Shown: positions 26,113 to 35,540, numbered from the stretch's first letter. The stretch: DNA of 64,000 nucleotides from Paralcaligenes sp. KSB-10 (GCF_021266465.1 NZ_CP089848.1:3782001-3846000); one strand, 5' to 3'. Notes: generated from the sequence alone by a model not told the origin. Numbers and translations: made by a program.

Positions 26113-26937
26113 ATGAATGACTTACACGTCGGCTCGTTTACTTCGGCGATTAACGAGCGTTATCAACAGCTTGGACATCAGGCTCAGCAATTGCCCCCAA
26201 AGGGGTCGCGCCCGCTTACCGTGTCGGGGCGCGTATCGGGCTGGGTTACAGCAAAGGCCACTCATGCGCTGGTGGGCTTACCCGGGGTTCATGTCGAAGA
26301 CGAAGCGGTTCACATCACCGCGGCCTCATCGCAGCGCATTCCCCTCAAGGCGGTACTGGCGCGGGTTGCCGTCACCTTGCGAGACGCCGGCTGCGCGCGC
26401 GGATGGCGCGATGAGCTGCTCGATGTCGTGGGCGAGGGGCGCACCCTCTCTGCGATCGAGCGAGCGGCCATGCGGCCTTTGGGTCTGCTGACGCGAGCGG
26501 TGCATTTGAATGCCTGGACGCTCAGGGGAAATCTCTGGATTGCGCGTCGTGCGCTTAGCAAAGCCACGAATCCCGGACTGTGGGATACCCTGGTCGGAGG
26601 CTTGGTGGGCGCCGGCGAAAGCCTGGATGATTCCTTGTTGCGCGAGAGCAACGAAGAGGCCGGCCTGGTGCCCGCCGAGCTTGAGGGCCGTTCGCCGTTG
26701 CGCATGATCATGCGCATGCACAGGCGCTTGCCCGAGGGTTATCAGGTCGAGGACGTGCTGGTCAGCGATTGTGTTCTGGCCGATTCCGTCAAGCCCGAGA
26801 ACCAGGACGGCGAAGTCAGCGAAATCCGCAACGCCCCGGTCGACGAAATCTGGTCGCTCATCAAAGCCGGTGAATTCACACTGGAAGCTGAGCTGGTCAT
26901 ACTCGAAGGCTTGAAAAAGCGGATCGGCAACGCCTGA
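26113..26937 (+). CDS. NUDIX hydrolase with DUF4743-like N-terminal domain
   Basis: A 274-residue protein. The NUDIX box runs GGLVGAGESLDDSLLRESNEEAGL (core pieces GGLVGAGES and LRESNEEAGL) near residue 164, with all metal-binding glutamates present. The N-terminal 130 residues resemble DUF4743, found in NUDIX proteins related to thiamine-pyrophosphokinase-fused enzymes of fungi and plants. It should hydrolyse a nucleoside-diphosphate-linked compound; the substrate is not predictable. There is no ribosome site before the ATG at 26113, and a TACAAT ends seven bases upstream, so a leaderless mRNA is possible. Confidence 0.85.
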   Translation: MNDLHVGSFTSAINERYQQLGHQAQQLPPKGSRPLTVSGRVSGWVTAKATHALVGLPGVHVEDEAVHITAASSQRIPLKAVLARVAVTLRDAGCARGWRDELLDVVGEGRTLSAIERAAMRPLGLLTRAVHLNAWTLRGNLWIARRALSKATNPGLWDTLVGGLVGAGESLDDSLLRESNEEAGLVPAELEGRSPLRMIMRMHRRLPEGYQVEDVLVSDCVLADSVKPENQDGEVSEIRNAPVDEIWSLIKAGEFTLEAELVILEGLKKRIGNA

Positions 26938-27026
26938 GCCTGCCAAGGCTCTATCGCACCGGCAGGGGCGTTCCTTGTGGGCTTCGCGGTTGATGCACCG
27001 GCCTGAACGAGTGGCGTAAAGCCCCT

Positions 27027-27251
27027 TTACGAAGCCTGCTGCTCGTGCCAGACGGCCAGGGCATTCTGGGCGGCGGCCCCCAGCGTGTTCGTGTCGACCT
27101 CGCGTTGCGCGCTGAAAATCATCAGGGCATAAGGCTCGGCCAGGGCCGATGCTTCCGGGCACAAGGACAGCTCGTCCCCGGCCGAGGGTGAGCGCGTCCG
27201 CCAATAATTGATCGCCGATTCCAGTTCAGCCAGAGTATAGGAAGTTTTCAT
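27027..27251 (-). CDS. DUF3717 protein
   Basis: A 74-residue cytoplasmic protein starting MKTSYTLAELESAINYWR, the recognisable beginning of the DUF3717 family, which is confined mostly to Burkholderiales. The rest is helical with no metal or catalytic motif. The ribosome site is poor. It lies alone between the NUDIX and phaM genes and its function is unknown. Confidence 0.75.
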   Translation of the reverse strand: MKTSYTLAELESAINYWRTRSPSAGDELSLCPEASALAEPYALMIFSAQREVDTNTLGAAAQNALAVWHEQQAS

Positions 27252-27339
27252 GGAGATTAAGGATTAGACGCTGGGGCAGAGTTCAGTTTAAGCTTACGAC
27301 ACTGCTGTTTGGGAGCATTTGTAGTGACTAGGAGCCGTC

Positions 27340-28083
27340 ATGACCACGCAAAATAGTAACCCTTTTGTTCTACCTGGCTTGGGCCAGAGCGGCGACTTGG
27401 GGAAAAACCCCCTGATGGCCAGCCTGGAAATGATGCGGCAGGCATGGCAAGGCATGTCGGGTCCTGGCGGCTTGAGCCAGTCCGCCATGGCGGCTCCGGC
27501 GAGTCTTGACGATCTGGATCGCCGTATTGCCGATCTGCAAACCGTTGAAAACTGGCTGCGCATGAATTTGTCCATGCTTTCCAGCACTATACAAGGCATG
27601 GAAGTGCAGCGGGCCACCATCGCCACTCTTAAAACCTTTATGAATGCAGGGGGCGTTGGCGTCGCGTCTGCACAGGGGCCTTCACCGCTGGAAGTAGCGT
27701 TGGGGCTCAAGCCGGCCGGTGCGTCGGCCGCCCAGGCGCCCGCTGCCGAAAAAGACAAGCCTGCCGCCGCGCCGCAGGCCCAAGCTGACAGTGCAAAGAG
27801 TGAACCCGGGGCGCAGGCAGATCAACCGGATCTGGCCGCCATCCAGTCGAGCACTCAGGGTTGGTGGAATATGCTGCAAAAACAGTTCGACAGCCTGGCG
27901 GCGGCGACTGCCGCAACCATGCAGGGCGCCGAGGCTGCCGCGGCCCAGGCCGGCGCATCGGCGGCTTCGCCCGATTCAACAGCACATCGGCCTGCGGCCA
28001 AAAAGACAGCAGCCAAGCCCGCGGGGTCGTCCCCGCGGGCACCCCGCAAGCGCGCCGCGGCTGCCAGGAAGGCGAATCCTTGA
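27340..28083 (+). CDS. phaM: PhaM-family polyhydroxyalkanoate granule protein
   Basis: A 247-residue protein with the PhaM plan: an N-terminal hydrophobic/helical part (LGKNPLMASLEMMRQAW, then DDLDRRIADLQTVENWL), an Ala/Pro-rich middle, and a basic C-terminal tail of AAKKTAAK and APRKRAAAARK type. In Ralstonia, PhaM activates PHA synthase and ties granules to the nucleoid through such a basic tail. No PHA synthase gene is in the window, so storage function is by family only. The start has AGGAG at good spacing. Confidence 0.82.
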   Translation: MTTQNSNPFVLPGLGQSGDLGKNPLMASLEMMRQAWQGMSGPGGLSQSAMAAPASLDDLDRRIADLQTVENWLRMNLSMLSSTIQGMEVQRATIATLKTFMNAGGVGVASAQGPSPLEVALGLKPAGASAAQAPAAEKDKPAAAPQAQADSAKSEPGAQADQPDLAAIQSSTQGWWNMLQKQFDSLAAATAATMQGAEAAAAQAGASAASPDSTAHRPAAKKTAAKPAGSSPRAPRKRAAAARKANP

Positions 28084-28133
28084 TGCGCCGGTAACGCAGC
28101 GGCAAGGCCGCATACGCAAAGGCAACATGATGC

Positions 28134-28162
28134 GGCCTGCGGGCGTGCTGCGTCCGCAGGCC
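28134..28162 (+). terminator. Hairpin after phaM
   Basis: A perfect 9-bp stem, GGCCTGCGG with CCGCAGGCC, around an 11-base loop lies 50 bases after the phaM stop. The downstream sequence is T-rich but lacks a continuous T-run, so terminator strength is uncertain. Confidence 0.5.
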
Positions 28163-28216
28163 CGATCGGTTAATGTTTGTTTTCCACGATTCGTTTTTTA
28201 TTGATCGACTTATCCA

Positions 28217-29590
28217 ATGCTAAATATAGTTATTCTGGCTGCCGGCCTCGGCAAACGCATGCAGTCCGACCTGCCTAAAGTTTTGCATGCCCTGGCAGGC
28301 AAACCCATGCTGGCTCATGTGCTCGACAATGCTCGTCGACTGAACCCCGACCGCATTGTGGTGGTGGTCGGCCATGGCGCCGAGCGGGTGCAGGCCGATT
28401 TTTCCGGGCAAGCCGATCTGCAATTCGCGCTGCAGCGCCCGCAACAAGGTACTGGCCACGCCGTGCAGCAAGCCGTGCCGCTGCTGCTTGAACAGCACGA
28501 TGCGCACGATGCCACCCTGGTGCTGTATGGCGATGTGCCTCTGGTGCAAACCGAAACCTTGCAGCGCCTGCTCCAAGCGCGCACCGATGGCATGGCCGTG
28601 CTGACTGAAACCTTGTCCGACCCCAGCGGCTACGGGCGCATTGTACGCAATGCCCAGGGACTGGTACAGCGCATTGTCGAGCACAAAGACGCAAACCCTC
28701 AGGAACACGCCATTAATGAGGTCAATACCGGGATTCTGGTAGCCCCGACGGCACGCCTGAAAGATTGGCTGTCCCGCATCGACAACAAAAATGCGCAAGG
28801 CGAGTATTACCTGACCGACGTGGTCGGCTTGGCCGTGCACGACGGTGTCGCCGTCAATGCCGCGCAGCCCGGCGCTTCCTGGGAAACGCTGGGTGTCAAC
28901 AGCCGCGTGCAGCAGGCGCAGCTCGAGCGCATCTGGCAGGGCGAGCAGGCGCGCCGCCAGCTTGAACAAGGTGTTACGCTGGCCGACCCGGTGCGTTTCG
29001 ACTTGCGTGGTTCGCTGATTTGCGGACGCGATGTCTTCATCGATGTGGGTTGCGTGTTCGAAGGGTGCGTCGAGCTGGCCGACGGGGTGCGTGTCGGGCC
29101 GCATTGCGTGCTTAAAGATGCGCGCATCGGAGCCGGAACGCATATCGATGCATTCAGCCATATCCAGGAAGCGGTAGTCGCCGACCAGGCGCGTATTGGC
29201 CCTTATGCGCGTTTGCGTCCGGGGGCCGATATCGGTTCGCAGGCCCACGTCGGCAATTTTGTGGAAATCAAGAAAAGCCGCCTCGGCCAGGGCTCCAAGG
29301 CCAATCATCTGGCTTATATCGGCGATGCGCAAGTGGGTGCGCGGGTCAATATTGGCGCGGGCACCATCACGTGCAATTACGATGGCGTGAACAAGTTTCA
29401 GACTATCATCGAAGACGATGCGTTCATCGGCTCCGACTCGCAGCTTGTCGCGCCGGTGCGCGTGGGGCAGGGGGCTACGCTTGGTGCCGGCACCACCCTG
29501 ACCCGCGATGCCCCCGCGCAGCAGCTTACGATTTCCCGCCCGGCTCAACAAACCATCGCGGGTTGGGCCCGTCCCAGCAAAAAATCCTGA
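28217..29590 (+). CDS. glmU: Bifunctional N-acetylglucosamine-1-phosphate uridyltransferase / glucosamine-1-phosphate acetyltransferase
   Basis: A 457-residue cytoplasmic enzyme making UDP-N-acetylglucosamine for peptidoglycan and LPS. The N-terminal nucleotidyltransferase shows [18 protein letters not shown]; the C-terminal part is a left-handed beta-helix of hexapeptide repeats with the acetyltransferase motif [24 protein letters not shown], cited by [15 protein letters not shown]. The length equals that of E. coli GlmU (456). The following MFS gene starts three bases after its stop. Confidence 0.97.
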   Translation: MLNIVILAAGLGKRMQSDLPKVLHALAGKPMLAHVLDNARRLNPDRIVVVVGHGAERVQADFSGQADLQFALQRPQQGTGHAVQQAVPLLLEQHDAHDATLVLYGDVPLVQTETLQRLLQARTDGMAVLTETLSDPSGYGRIVRNAQGLVQRIVEHKDANPQEHAINEVNTGILVAPTARLKDWLSRIDNKNAQGEYYLTDVVGLAVHDGVAVNAAQPGASWETLGVNSRVQQAQLERIWQGEQARRQLEQGVTLADPVRFDLRGSLICGRDVFIDVGCVFEGCVELADGVRVGPHCVLKDARIGAGTHIDAFSHIQEAVVADQARIGPYARLRPGADIGSQAHVGNFVEIKKSRLGQGSKANHLAYIGDAQVGARVNIGAGTITCNYDGVNKFQTIIEDDAFIGSDSQLVAPVRVGQGATLGAGTTLTRDAPAQQLTISRPAQQTIAGWARPSKKS

Positions 29591-29592
29591 TT

Positions 29593-30981
29593 GTGGCCGA
29601 CTCTACTGGTTCTCATAAAAAAACGTCGTCGGCCGACGGTCTGGACGCGCCCAGGCGCTACTGGGCCGTATTGACGCTGATGTCGGCCATGTCGGTGGCG
29701 ACGCTGGACGCGACGGTCGCCAACGTGGCTTTGCCCACGATTGCCCACGAACTGTCCATCGACCCGGCGTCGGTGGTGTGGGTGGTCATCGCCTATAGCC
29801 TGATGGTCGTTGTGTCCTTGCTGCCGCTGTCGGCGGTGGCCGAACGCATCGGATTCCGGCGCATGTTCGGGCTGGGCATTACCGTGTTCATGCTGTCTTC
29901 ACTGGCGTGTGCCTTATCGACATCGCTCGTCGGCCTGGTTTCCGCGCGGATTGCCCAAGGCCTGGGCGCCGCCATGCTGATGTGCCTGTTCGGCGGCCTG
30001 GTGCGCAATATTTATCCTTTGCGCAAGCTGGGCTTCGGCATCAGCCTGAATGCCATGTTGGTAGGGGTCATGTCGGTGCTGGGGCCCACGATCGGCGCCT
30101 TTATCCTGAGCGTGGCCTCGTGGCCCTGGATCTTTGCGATCAATGTGCCGATCTGTCTGCTGTCTTATCTGGGCATCCGGTTCTTGCCCGATGTGCCGCG
30201 CAATCAGGTGCGCTTCGACTGGGTGGCTTGCGCGCTGAGCGTGCTTGCCTTCGGCCTGTCCATTGTTGGCCTGGACGCCCTGGTCAAGGATCCAATACAT
30301 GCGGCCTGGTGCCTGGCTGTCGCCGGCCTGGCCGGTTGGGTGCTGATGCAGCGCTCGCGCGGCCAGACGGCGCCGCTGGTGCCTGTCGATCTGTTGCGCA
30401 TCAAGCCTGTGGCCTTTGCCGTGGCGGCGTCGGCCTTTTCGTTTGCCGCGCAAATGGCCTCCTTTGTGTCCCTGCCTTTTTATTTCCAGAAAGTCATGGG
30501 GCATAGCTATACCGAAGTGGGGGTGCTGTTGGGGGTCTGGTCCCTGGCCGTGGCTATCATGGCGCCCATAGCGGGCGTGATGTCAGACAGGTTTCCGGTA
30601 GCCATTTTGTGCGCCATCGGAGCAGGCTGCATGGCGCTCGGCCTGGCAATCACGATTCTCTTGCCTTTGCATGTGGGTTTTGGCTGGGTCATGGGGGCCA
30701 TGTTCTTTGGAGGCGTAGGCTTTGGCTTTTTCCAGACTCCGAACAATCGCGCCATGTTGGCCGGGGCTCCCAGGAATCGCAGTGGGGCGGCCGGCGGCAT
30801 GCAGGCCACCACGCGCGTATTTGGCCAAAGCTCCGGCACGGCGCTGGTCGCCATCGCGTTCACGTCCAGCGCCGCGCATGGCGCCATGCTGGGTGTCGTA
30901 GCGGCGATTGTATGTGCCGTGACGGCCTTGTTCATTAATATCGTGCGCCATTTGAACCCTGTTGCGGATCTGGATTTATAA
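29593..30981 (+). CDS. MFS transporter, DHA2 (EmrB/QacA)-like
   Basis: A 462-residue permease with 12-14 membrane helices. Typical DHA2 elements are LDATVANVALPTIAHELS after helix 1, WVVIAYSLM, and the motif C-like GLGAAMLMCLFGGLVRN. It should export drugs or metabolites by proton antiport. The start is taken as GTG at 29593, two bases past the glmU stop, because the first helix begins about 20 residues later; no upstream ATG avoids reading through glmU in another frame. Substrate unknown. Confidence 0.8.
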   Translation: MADSTGSHKKTSSADGLDAPRRYWAVLTLMSAMSVATLDATVANVALPTIAHELSIDPASVVWVVIAYSLMVVVSLLPLSAVAERIGFRRMFGLGITVFMLSSLACALSTSLVGLVSARIAQGLGAAMLMCLFGGLVRNIYPLRKLGFGISLNAMLVGVMSVLGPTIGAFILSVASWPWIFAINVPICLLSYLGIRFLPDVPRNQVRFDWVACALSVLAFGLSIVGLDALVKDPIHAAWCLAVAGLAGWVLMQRSRGQTAPLVPVDLLRIKPVAFAVAASAFSFAAQMASFVSLPFYFQKVMGHSYTEVGVLLGVWSLAVAIMAPIAGVMSDRFPVAILCAIGAGCMALGLAITILLPLHVGFGWVMGAMFFGGVGFGFFQTPNNRAMLAGAPRNRSGAAGGMQATTRVFGQSSGTALVAIAFTSSAAHGAMLGVVAAIVCAVTALFINIVRHLNPVADLDL

Positions 30982-30986
30982 GGCCT

Positions 30987-32048
30987 ATGCGTATCCTGCA
31001 ACTAAATTTCGAGCGGGGCTGGCGCGGTGGCGAGAGGCAGACTCTGCTGTGCATGCAGGAATTCCGCAGTGCCGGGCACGAGGTTGCGCTGCTTGCACGC
31101 CTGAATGGCGAGCTGGCGCGCCATGCGCGGGCCGATGGCTTTGCCGTGCATGCTTATGCCAATGTATGGGGCCTGTGCTGGTTTTTGCTGAGCCGCGGCC
31201 GACGCTTCGACATCCTGCATGCGCAAACGGCCAATACCATTACGTGGCTGGCGGTGTTCAAGCTGTGGCTGCGCCGGCCCATAGTCTTTACCCGGCGGAC
31301 TGCCTTCGACCTGGGCAAGCGGGCTCGCAAGACCGCCTGGAAATGGCGTCGCGCCGATAGGCTGGTTGCGATCAGCGCGGCGGCGGCGGCCGAGCCGCGC
31401 CGCCTTGGCCTGGATGTTGTCGTGATCCCCAGCGCCGTTATGGCCAGAACGCTCGATCTGGCCCATGTCCAGGCGTTCTCCGCCCAGTATGGCCTGAAGG
31501 GCAAGCGTGTGCTGGCTACCGCGGCCGCCCTGACTCGTGAAAAGGACCCTTGCACGCTGATTCGCGCCGTGCATGATTTGCGTTCGCGGCGCGACGATTT
31601 TGTATTTGTGCATTTGGGTGCCGGCGGCGACGCCGAACAGGCCGCTCGCAGCCTGGTGAAGGAGCTGGGTCTGGAAAAGCACTATCTGTTCGCTGGTTTC
31701 CAGGAGCGTGTCGAAGACTTGTATCGCATCATGAGTCTGTTTGTGCTGAGTTCGCGGCAGGAGGCCTTGGGTACCAGCGTGCTGGATGCGTTTTTGTATG
31801 CGGTGCCGGTGGTGTCGACCAATGCCGGCGGCTTGAAGGAAAGTCTGGCCGGCGGACGCGGCCTGTTGTGCGAAGTAGGCGATTATCGGGCGCTGTCCGC
31901 CGCCATGGCCCGTGTGCTGGACGACGCGGCATTGCGCAAGAGCCTTATCGATAAGGCGCAGGTTTATGTCATGCTGGAGCATGATTCCGCGCGCATGGCG
32001 CAACGCTATCTTGCCGAATACAGTCGCTTGCTGGGTACGCGGTCGTAG
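30987..32048 (+). CDS. Glycosyltransferase family 4 protein
   Basis: A 353-residue GT-B glycosyltransferase. The N-terminal domain starts MRILQLNFERGWRGGERQ (the Gly-rich acceptor loop), and the C-terminal donor domain has LATAAALTREKDP and the conserved E-x7-E region SSRQEALGTSVLDAFLYAVPVVSTNAGG, cited by SRQEALGTSVLDAF. It is soluble or membrane-associated and probably builds an LPS core or other surface glycan. It follows the MFS gene by five bases. The sugar donor cannot be told. Confidence 0.83.
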   Translation: MRILQLNFERGWRGGERQTLLCMQEFRSAGHEVALLARLNGELARHARADGFAVHAYANVWGLCWFLLSRGRRFDILHAQTANTITWLAVFKLWLRRPIVFTRRTAFDLGKRARKTAWKWRRADRLVAISAAAAAEPRRLGLDVVVIPSAVMARTLDLAHVQAFSAQYGLKGKRVLATAAALTREKDPCTLIRAVHDLRSRRDDFVFVHLGAGGDAEQAARSLVKELGLEKHYLFAGFQERVEDLYRIMSLFVLSSRQEALGTSVLDAFLYAVPVVSTNAGGLKESLAGGRGLLCEVGDYRALSAAMARVLDDAALRKSLIDKAQVYVMLEHDSARMAQRYLAEYSRLLGTRS

Positions 32049-32119
32049 GTCTCGTGGGGGGGCTTTGTGGCCGCCTATAGGGGGGACTGTCTTGTCGCGG
32101 CTATTTGTGTTCTTAAGGC

Positions 32120-32347
32120 GCGGGGGTGGCGGCCCAGGCAGGGTGGAGCTCGCCTCGTCCGGTCCTGGCTGCGCCAGGACTGCCCGCGGCCGCAGCCTGG
32201 ATCGGGCGGTCGCGGAACTCGCGGGAGCGAACAGCCCCCGGCTGTTCGCAAGCGCCCCGCTCAAACAACCGCTCCCTTGAATCCCGATCCAGGCTGCGGC
32301 CGCGGCGGACTCAAGCTCGCCCACCCCGCCTGGGCCGCCACCCCCGC
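32120..32347 (+). repeat. Giant hairpin repeat C1 (228 bp), solitary relative of A and B
   Basis: Outer arms 32120-32139 and 32328-32347 form a perfect 20-bp inverted repeat. An inner stem, 32184-32206 with 32283-32305, is a perfect 23-bp repeat. The middle carries the same core as the repeats around the antiporter: GAACTCGC (32215-32222) and GCTCAAACA (about 32259-32267), around its own tip hairpin with GCGAACAGCC/GGCTGTTCGC. The flanks TTCTTAAGGCGC before it and GCTTGCGTTTAGG after it resemble those of the A/B copies. The arm sequences themselves are different. It fills most of the gap between the glycosyltransferase and ABC ATPase genes; no gene is visible there. Confidence 0.85.
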
Positions 32348-32466
32348 TTGCGTTTAGGTTTTTTGTATCGTCGTTAACCTGCGTTTTTTATGGTTACGGG
32401 CGGACCTTTTGCATGCTTACAAGCTGGCGCGACCATGAGGGGATTGCGCAGGTGCCAAGCCCGCTT

Positions 32467-33231
32467 CTATGCGGTGTCTTTCAGGATGGCTTGCAGAAAC
32501 AGGCGGGTGCGGGCTTCCTTGGGGTTTTTGAAGATCACGTCGGGCACGCCGGCTTCGATGACGCGTCCGCCGTCCATGACGACTACGGTGTCGGCAACTT
32601 CTTTGGCGAAGGCCATTTCATGAGTGACGACCATCATGGTCATGCCTTCTTTGGCCAGCAGCTTCATTACCTGCAGCACTTCGCCCACCAGTTCGGGGTC
32701 GAGCGCCGAGGTGGGCTCGTCGAACAGCATGACCTTGGGCTCCATGGCCAGGGCGCGGGCAATGGCCACGCGCTGTTTTTGCCCGCCCGATAAACTGGCC
32801 GGCATGGCCGATGATTTTTCCGCCAGGCCGACCTTGGCCAGCAGCGCTTCGCCCAGCTGTTCGCTTTGCGCGGCGCTCATGCCGCGCAGCGTCTTGGGCC
32901 CGATGCTGACATTGTGCAATACGCTTAAATGCGGGAACAGGTTGAACGACTGGAATACCATGCCGACTTGGGTGCGCAGGCGATTGAGGTCTTTCTCGGC
33001 CAGCATGGTGCCGTTGTTGGTGAGGCGCTGGCCGCAGATATCGATGGTGCCTTGCTGGGCGATTTCCAGGCCGTTGCAGCAACGCAGCAGGGTGCTTTTT
33101 CCCGAGCCGCTGGGGCCGATGACCACCACGACCTGAGACAGGTCGACCTCGAGGTCTATGCCTTTCAGTACCAGGTTGCTGCCGAAGGATTTATGCAACT
33201 GGCTGATTTTAATCATGGCGGGCGTGGTCAT
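32467..33231 (-). CDS. Polar amino acid ABC transporter ATPase (GlnQ-like)
   Basis: A 254-residue ABC ATPase with Walker A GPSGSGKS, signature [15 protein letters not shown] and Walker [16 protein letters not shown]. It energises uptake of a polar amino acid by the permease and receptor encoded just upstream. The start at 33231 overlaps the permease stop as ATGA. It is the only ATPase gene near two amino acid ABC systems and might also serve the ATPase-less one at 35.5-38 kb. Confidence 0.92.
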   Translation of the reverse strand: MTTPAMIKISQLHKSFGSNLVLKGIDLEVDLSQVVVVIGPSGSGKSTLLRCCNGLEIAQQGTIDICGQRLTNNGTMLAEKDLNRLRTQVGMVFQSFNLFPHLSVLHNVSIGPKTLRGMSAAQSEQLGEALLAKVGLAEKSSAMPASLSGGQKQRVAIARALAMEPKVMLFDEPTSALDPELVGEVLQVMKLLAKEGMTMMVVTHEMAFAKEVADTVVVMDGGRVIEAGVPDVIFKNPKEARTRLFLQAILKDTA

Positions 33232-33896
33232 TGCACCATTCCTCCGGCTTTGAGGTGGAGTTCGATACGGCGCAGCGCCAGGGTGGTGACGGAGGTCATG
33301 ACCCAGTAAACCAGGGCGATGACCAGGTAGGTTTCCAGTGATCGATAGGAAACGCTGATGATCTTTTGCCCTTCGTGCATCAGGTCGTGGATGGTGACCA
33401 GCGATACCAGTGCCGAGTTCTTGATAAGCGCAATAAATTCGTTGCCCAAGGGGGGAATCATGCGCACGAAGGCTTGGGGCAGGATGATTTTCATCATGGC
33501 CTGGGTCGACGACATGCCCAGGGACCGCGCGGCTTCCATTTGCCCGCGGTCGACCGATTGGATCGCACCGCGCACGACTTCGGACACATACGAAGCGGAA
33601 TACATGCCCAGTCCCAGCATCCCGCAAGCGAAGGCCGGCAGCAGTATACCGAAGCGCGGCAAACCGAAAAACCAGATGAAGAGCTGGACCAGCAAGGGGG
33701 TGCCGCGAAAGCAGGACAGATAAACGCTGCACACGCCGTACAGCACCTTGCGTTGCGGATTCAAATGGCCTATGCCGATGAGCAGCCCCAGCACGCAGGA
33801 CAGCAGCAGGGCGCATACCGTGACCTCGACGGTGACGGTGGCGCCATGCAGCAGCGATACCCAGTCGGTCAGGACCGGGGTGAAGTCGAAGTTCAT
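33228..33896 (-). CDS. Polar amino acid ABC transporter permease
   Basis: A 222-residue inner-membrane permease of the His/Glu/Gln type, with five membrane helices, the early motif [20 protein letters not shown] and the EAA loop [23 protein letters not shown] (cited as [10 protein letters not shown]). It starts at 33896, overlapping the receptor stop as ATGA. Only one permease gene is present, so the channel is probably a homodimer. Confidence 0.9.
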   Translation of the reverse strand: MNFDFTPVLTDWVSLLHGATVTVEVTVCALLLSCVLGLLIGIGHLNPQRKVLYGVCSVYLSCFRGTPLLVQLFIWFFGLPRFGILLPAFACGMLGLGMYSASYVSEVVRGAIQSVDRGQMEAARSLGMSSTQAMMKIILPQAFVRMIPPLGNEFIALIKNSALVSLVTIHDLMHEGQKIISVSYRSLETYLVIALVYWVMTSVTTLALRRIELHLKAGGMVQ

Positions 33897-34636
33897 TGAG
33901 CGGCCTCGAACCACTTGTCGACGATTTTCTTGTAGGTGCCGTTGGCCTTGATGCGTTTCAAGGCTTCGTTGAAGCTTTTGGTAAGCTCGGGCTGGTCTTT
34001 GCTGACGGCGATGCCGTATTCCTCGGTGGTGATTTGCTCGGGTAGAACCGTCAGGGCGGGGTTGTGCTGCGCATAGAGCTTGGCCGCGGGCTTGCCGGTG
34101 ACGGCGGCATCGGCGCGTCCGACATTGACCAGGTTAAACATTTCTTCATTTTTCTCGACCTCGACGCGCGTTACCTTGGGGTAGTTGTCTTGCAGGTATT
34201 TCACTGATTTGGTGCCGACCTGCACCGAAACTTTTTTGCCGTCCAGGTCTTTGAGGGTTTTGATCGGGCCGTCTTTTTTCGTTAGAACGACCAGGCCGCC
34301 GGCGTAATAGGGGTCGGTGAAATCGACCACCTTTTTACGCGCGTCGGTAATGTAGATGGCCGACTGGGCGGCATCGGCACGGCCCGACACAATCGCCGGG
34401 ATCAAGCCCTTGAAGTCAATGTCGGTCCATTCGATTTTCTTGCCCATTTCTTTGGCCAGGGCTTCGGTAATCTCGATGTCGAAGCCGGTTCGATGGCCGT
34501 CTTTGGTGAATTCCATGGGTGGAAAGGTGGGGTCGGTGACGATGCGGATGGTATCGGAGGCGGCTTGGCTGACGGCCGCAAAACAGCCGAGCGTCAAGGT
34601 CAGGAATGCGGCAAGCAGGGTTTTGCGGGATGTCAT
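33893..34636 (-). CDS. Amino acid ABC transporter substrate-binding protein
   Basis: A 247-residue periplasmic receptor of the SBP_bac_3 family with a signal peptide ending VSQA near residue 25 and the family signature [15 protein letters not shown]. The ligand-pocket pieces [10 protein letters not shown] and GRADAAQSA fit a polar or basic amino acid receptor such as HisJ/FliY/GlnH; the ligand is not determined. The start at 34636 has AAGGAG upstream. It heads a three-gene operon joined by two ATGA overlaps. Confidence 0.9.
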   Translation of the reverse strand: MTSRKTLLAAFLTLTLGCFAAVSQAASDTIRIVTDPTFPPMEFTKDGHRTGFDIEITEALAKEMGKKIEWTDIDFKGLIPAIVSGRADAAQSAIYITDARKKVVDFTDPYYAGGLVVLTKKDGPIKTLKDLDGKKVSVQVGTKSVKYLQDNYPKVTRVEVEKNEEMFNLVNVGRADAAVTGKPAAKLYAQHNPALTVLPEQITTEEYGIAVSKDQPELTKSFNEALKRIKANGTYKKIVDKWFEAAQ

Positions 34637-34948
34637 GGTGGCTCCTTGGGCAAAGAACAAATCAATAATGTGCAAGAAACGAATAAAGAGTTTTACCGCC
34701 TTGTGGATATGCATGGCAAGGCAATTCCTTTTCTACTGGTCCGCGCTTGGGCGCTGTTATTTAAATAATCGGCCGGCAAAGCATAAGCTTAGCCAGATTT
34801 CCTGGAAAAGAAGAGCCTCATGCCTGAAAGAATGATGTAAATGGGATAAACCCCTAGGCTGGACGCCAGGATATTGAGGGACGCGGGGGATCTTGAGAAT
34901 GTGCTGGCAAGGGGCGACCTTTTTTGCGGTCGCCCGCCATCGACGCGC
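34637..34948. other. Intergenic region before the amino acid receptor operon
   Basis: No gene is recognised in these 312 bases. The AT-rich part around 34740-34770 is a likely promoter area for the leftward receptor operon. The right end holds the hairpin following the carboxymuconolactone-decarboxylase-family gene. Confidence 0.5.
34912..34935 (-). terminator. Hairpin after the carboxymuconolactone-decarboxylase-family gene
   Basis: A perfect 8-bp stem (GGGCGACC with GGTCGCCC) lies 13 bases after the stop codon on the minus strand. Its loop is A-rich on that strand and no U-run follows, so it is a moderate terminator candidate. Confidence 0.5.
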
Positions 34949-35473
34949 CTATCGTTTGTCGTCGGAATGAATATCCAGCGCTTCCAGGAAGCGCGAGACC
35001 ATGTTGTAGGTGGCGATGGTGGCGGTGAGCTCCACAAGCTGCTTGGCGTCGAAATGGGGCTGGACCGCGCCGAAGACTTCCTTGGGCACTTGCACATGGC
35101 GGGTCATGGCATCGGTGTAGGCCAGCACCGCGCGTTCGCGCTCGCTGAACAGCGTCGAGCTTTCCCAGTCGTTCAGGGCGTCGAGCTGGGCCTGGCTCAT
35201 GCCTTCTTTCAACGCGATGGGCGCGTGCTGATCGGCTTCGTAGGGCGCGCCGTTGAGCAGCGCCACGCGCATGATGATCATTTCGCGCAGTTGGCCCGGG
35301 ATCGAATTGCGCAGCCGGATACCTGTCAGGTGATTGAGCCAGCCTCGTGCTATGTCGGGGCTGTGCAGCAGCATTTGATACAGATGCAGGACACTGCCGC
35401 GTTCGGCAACGATTTGATCTACCAGTGGGGCGGCTGCCGGGCTTGTGAGGTCGGCATAGGGAAGGCGGGCCAT
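34949..35473 (-). CDS. Carboxymuconolactone decarboxylase-family protein
   Basis: A 174-residue protein of the AhpD/carboxymuconolactone-decarboxylase superfamily: HLTGIRLRNSIPGQLREM, RVALLNGAPYEADQHAPIA and a C-terminal ELTATIATYNMVSRFLEAL. The YExxxH pattern is present but no CxxC, so peroxidase activity is unlikely. The ATG at 35473 follows AAGGACAG. It lies between two amino acid transport operons, and whether it belongs to either is unclear. It is the third member of this superfamily in the window. Confidence 0.8.
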   Translation of the reverse strand: MARLPYADLTSPAAAPLVDQIVAERGSVLHLYQMLLHSPDIARGWLNHLTGIRLRNSIPGQLREMIIMRVALLNGAPYEADQHAPIALKEGMSQAQLDALNDWESSTLFSERERAVLAYTDAMTRHVQVPKEVFGAVQPHFDAKQLVELTATIATYNMVSRFLEALDIHSDDKR

Positions 35474-35540
35474 GTCTGTCCTTTCGATGGGAATATATAG
35501 GGTAAGAAGAATTGATTGCGTTGGGTCCGCGCCGGCCCGG

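Noticed and set aside
27027-27251. DUF3717 frame as a spurious ORF
   Set aside because: The start TSYTLAELESAINYWR is a recognisable family beginning, so it was kept despite the poor ribosome site.
29371-29592. Upstream extension of the MFS protein overlapping glmU
   Set aside because: The extension runs through the glmU C-terminus in another frame and encodes a Cys/Arg-rich stretch not found in transporters; a GTG start at 29593 is preferred.
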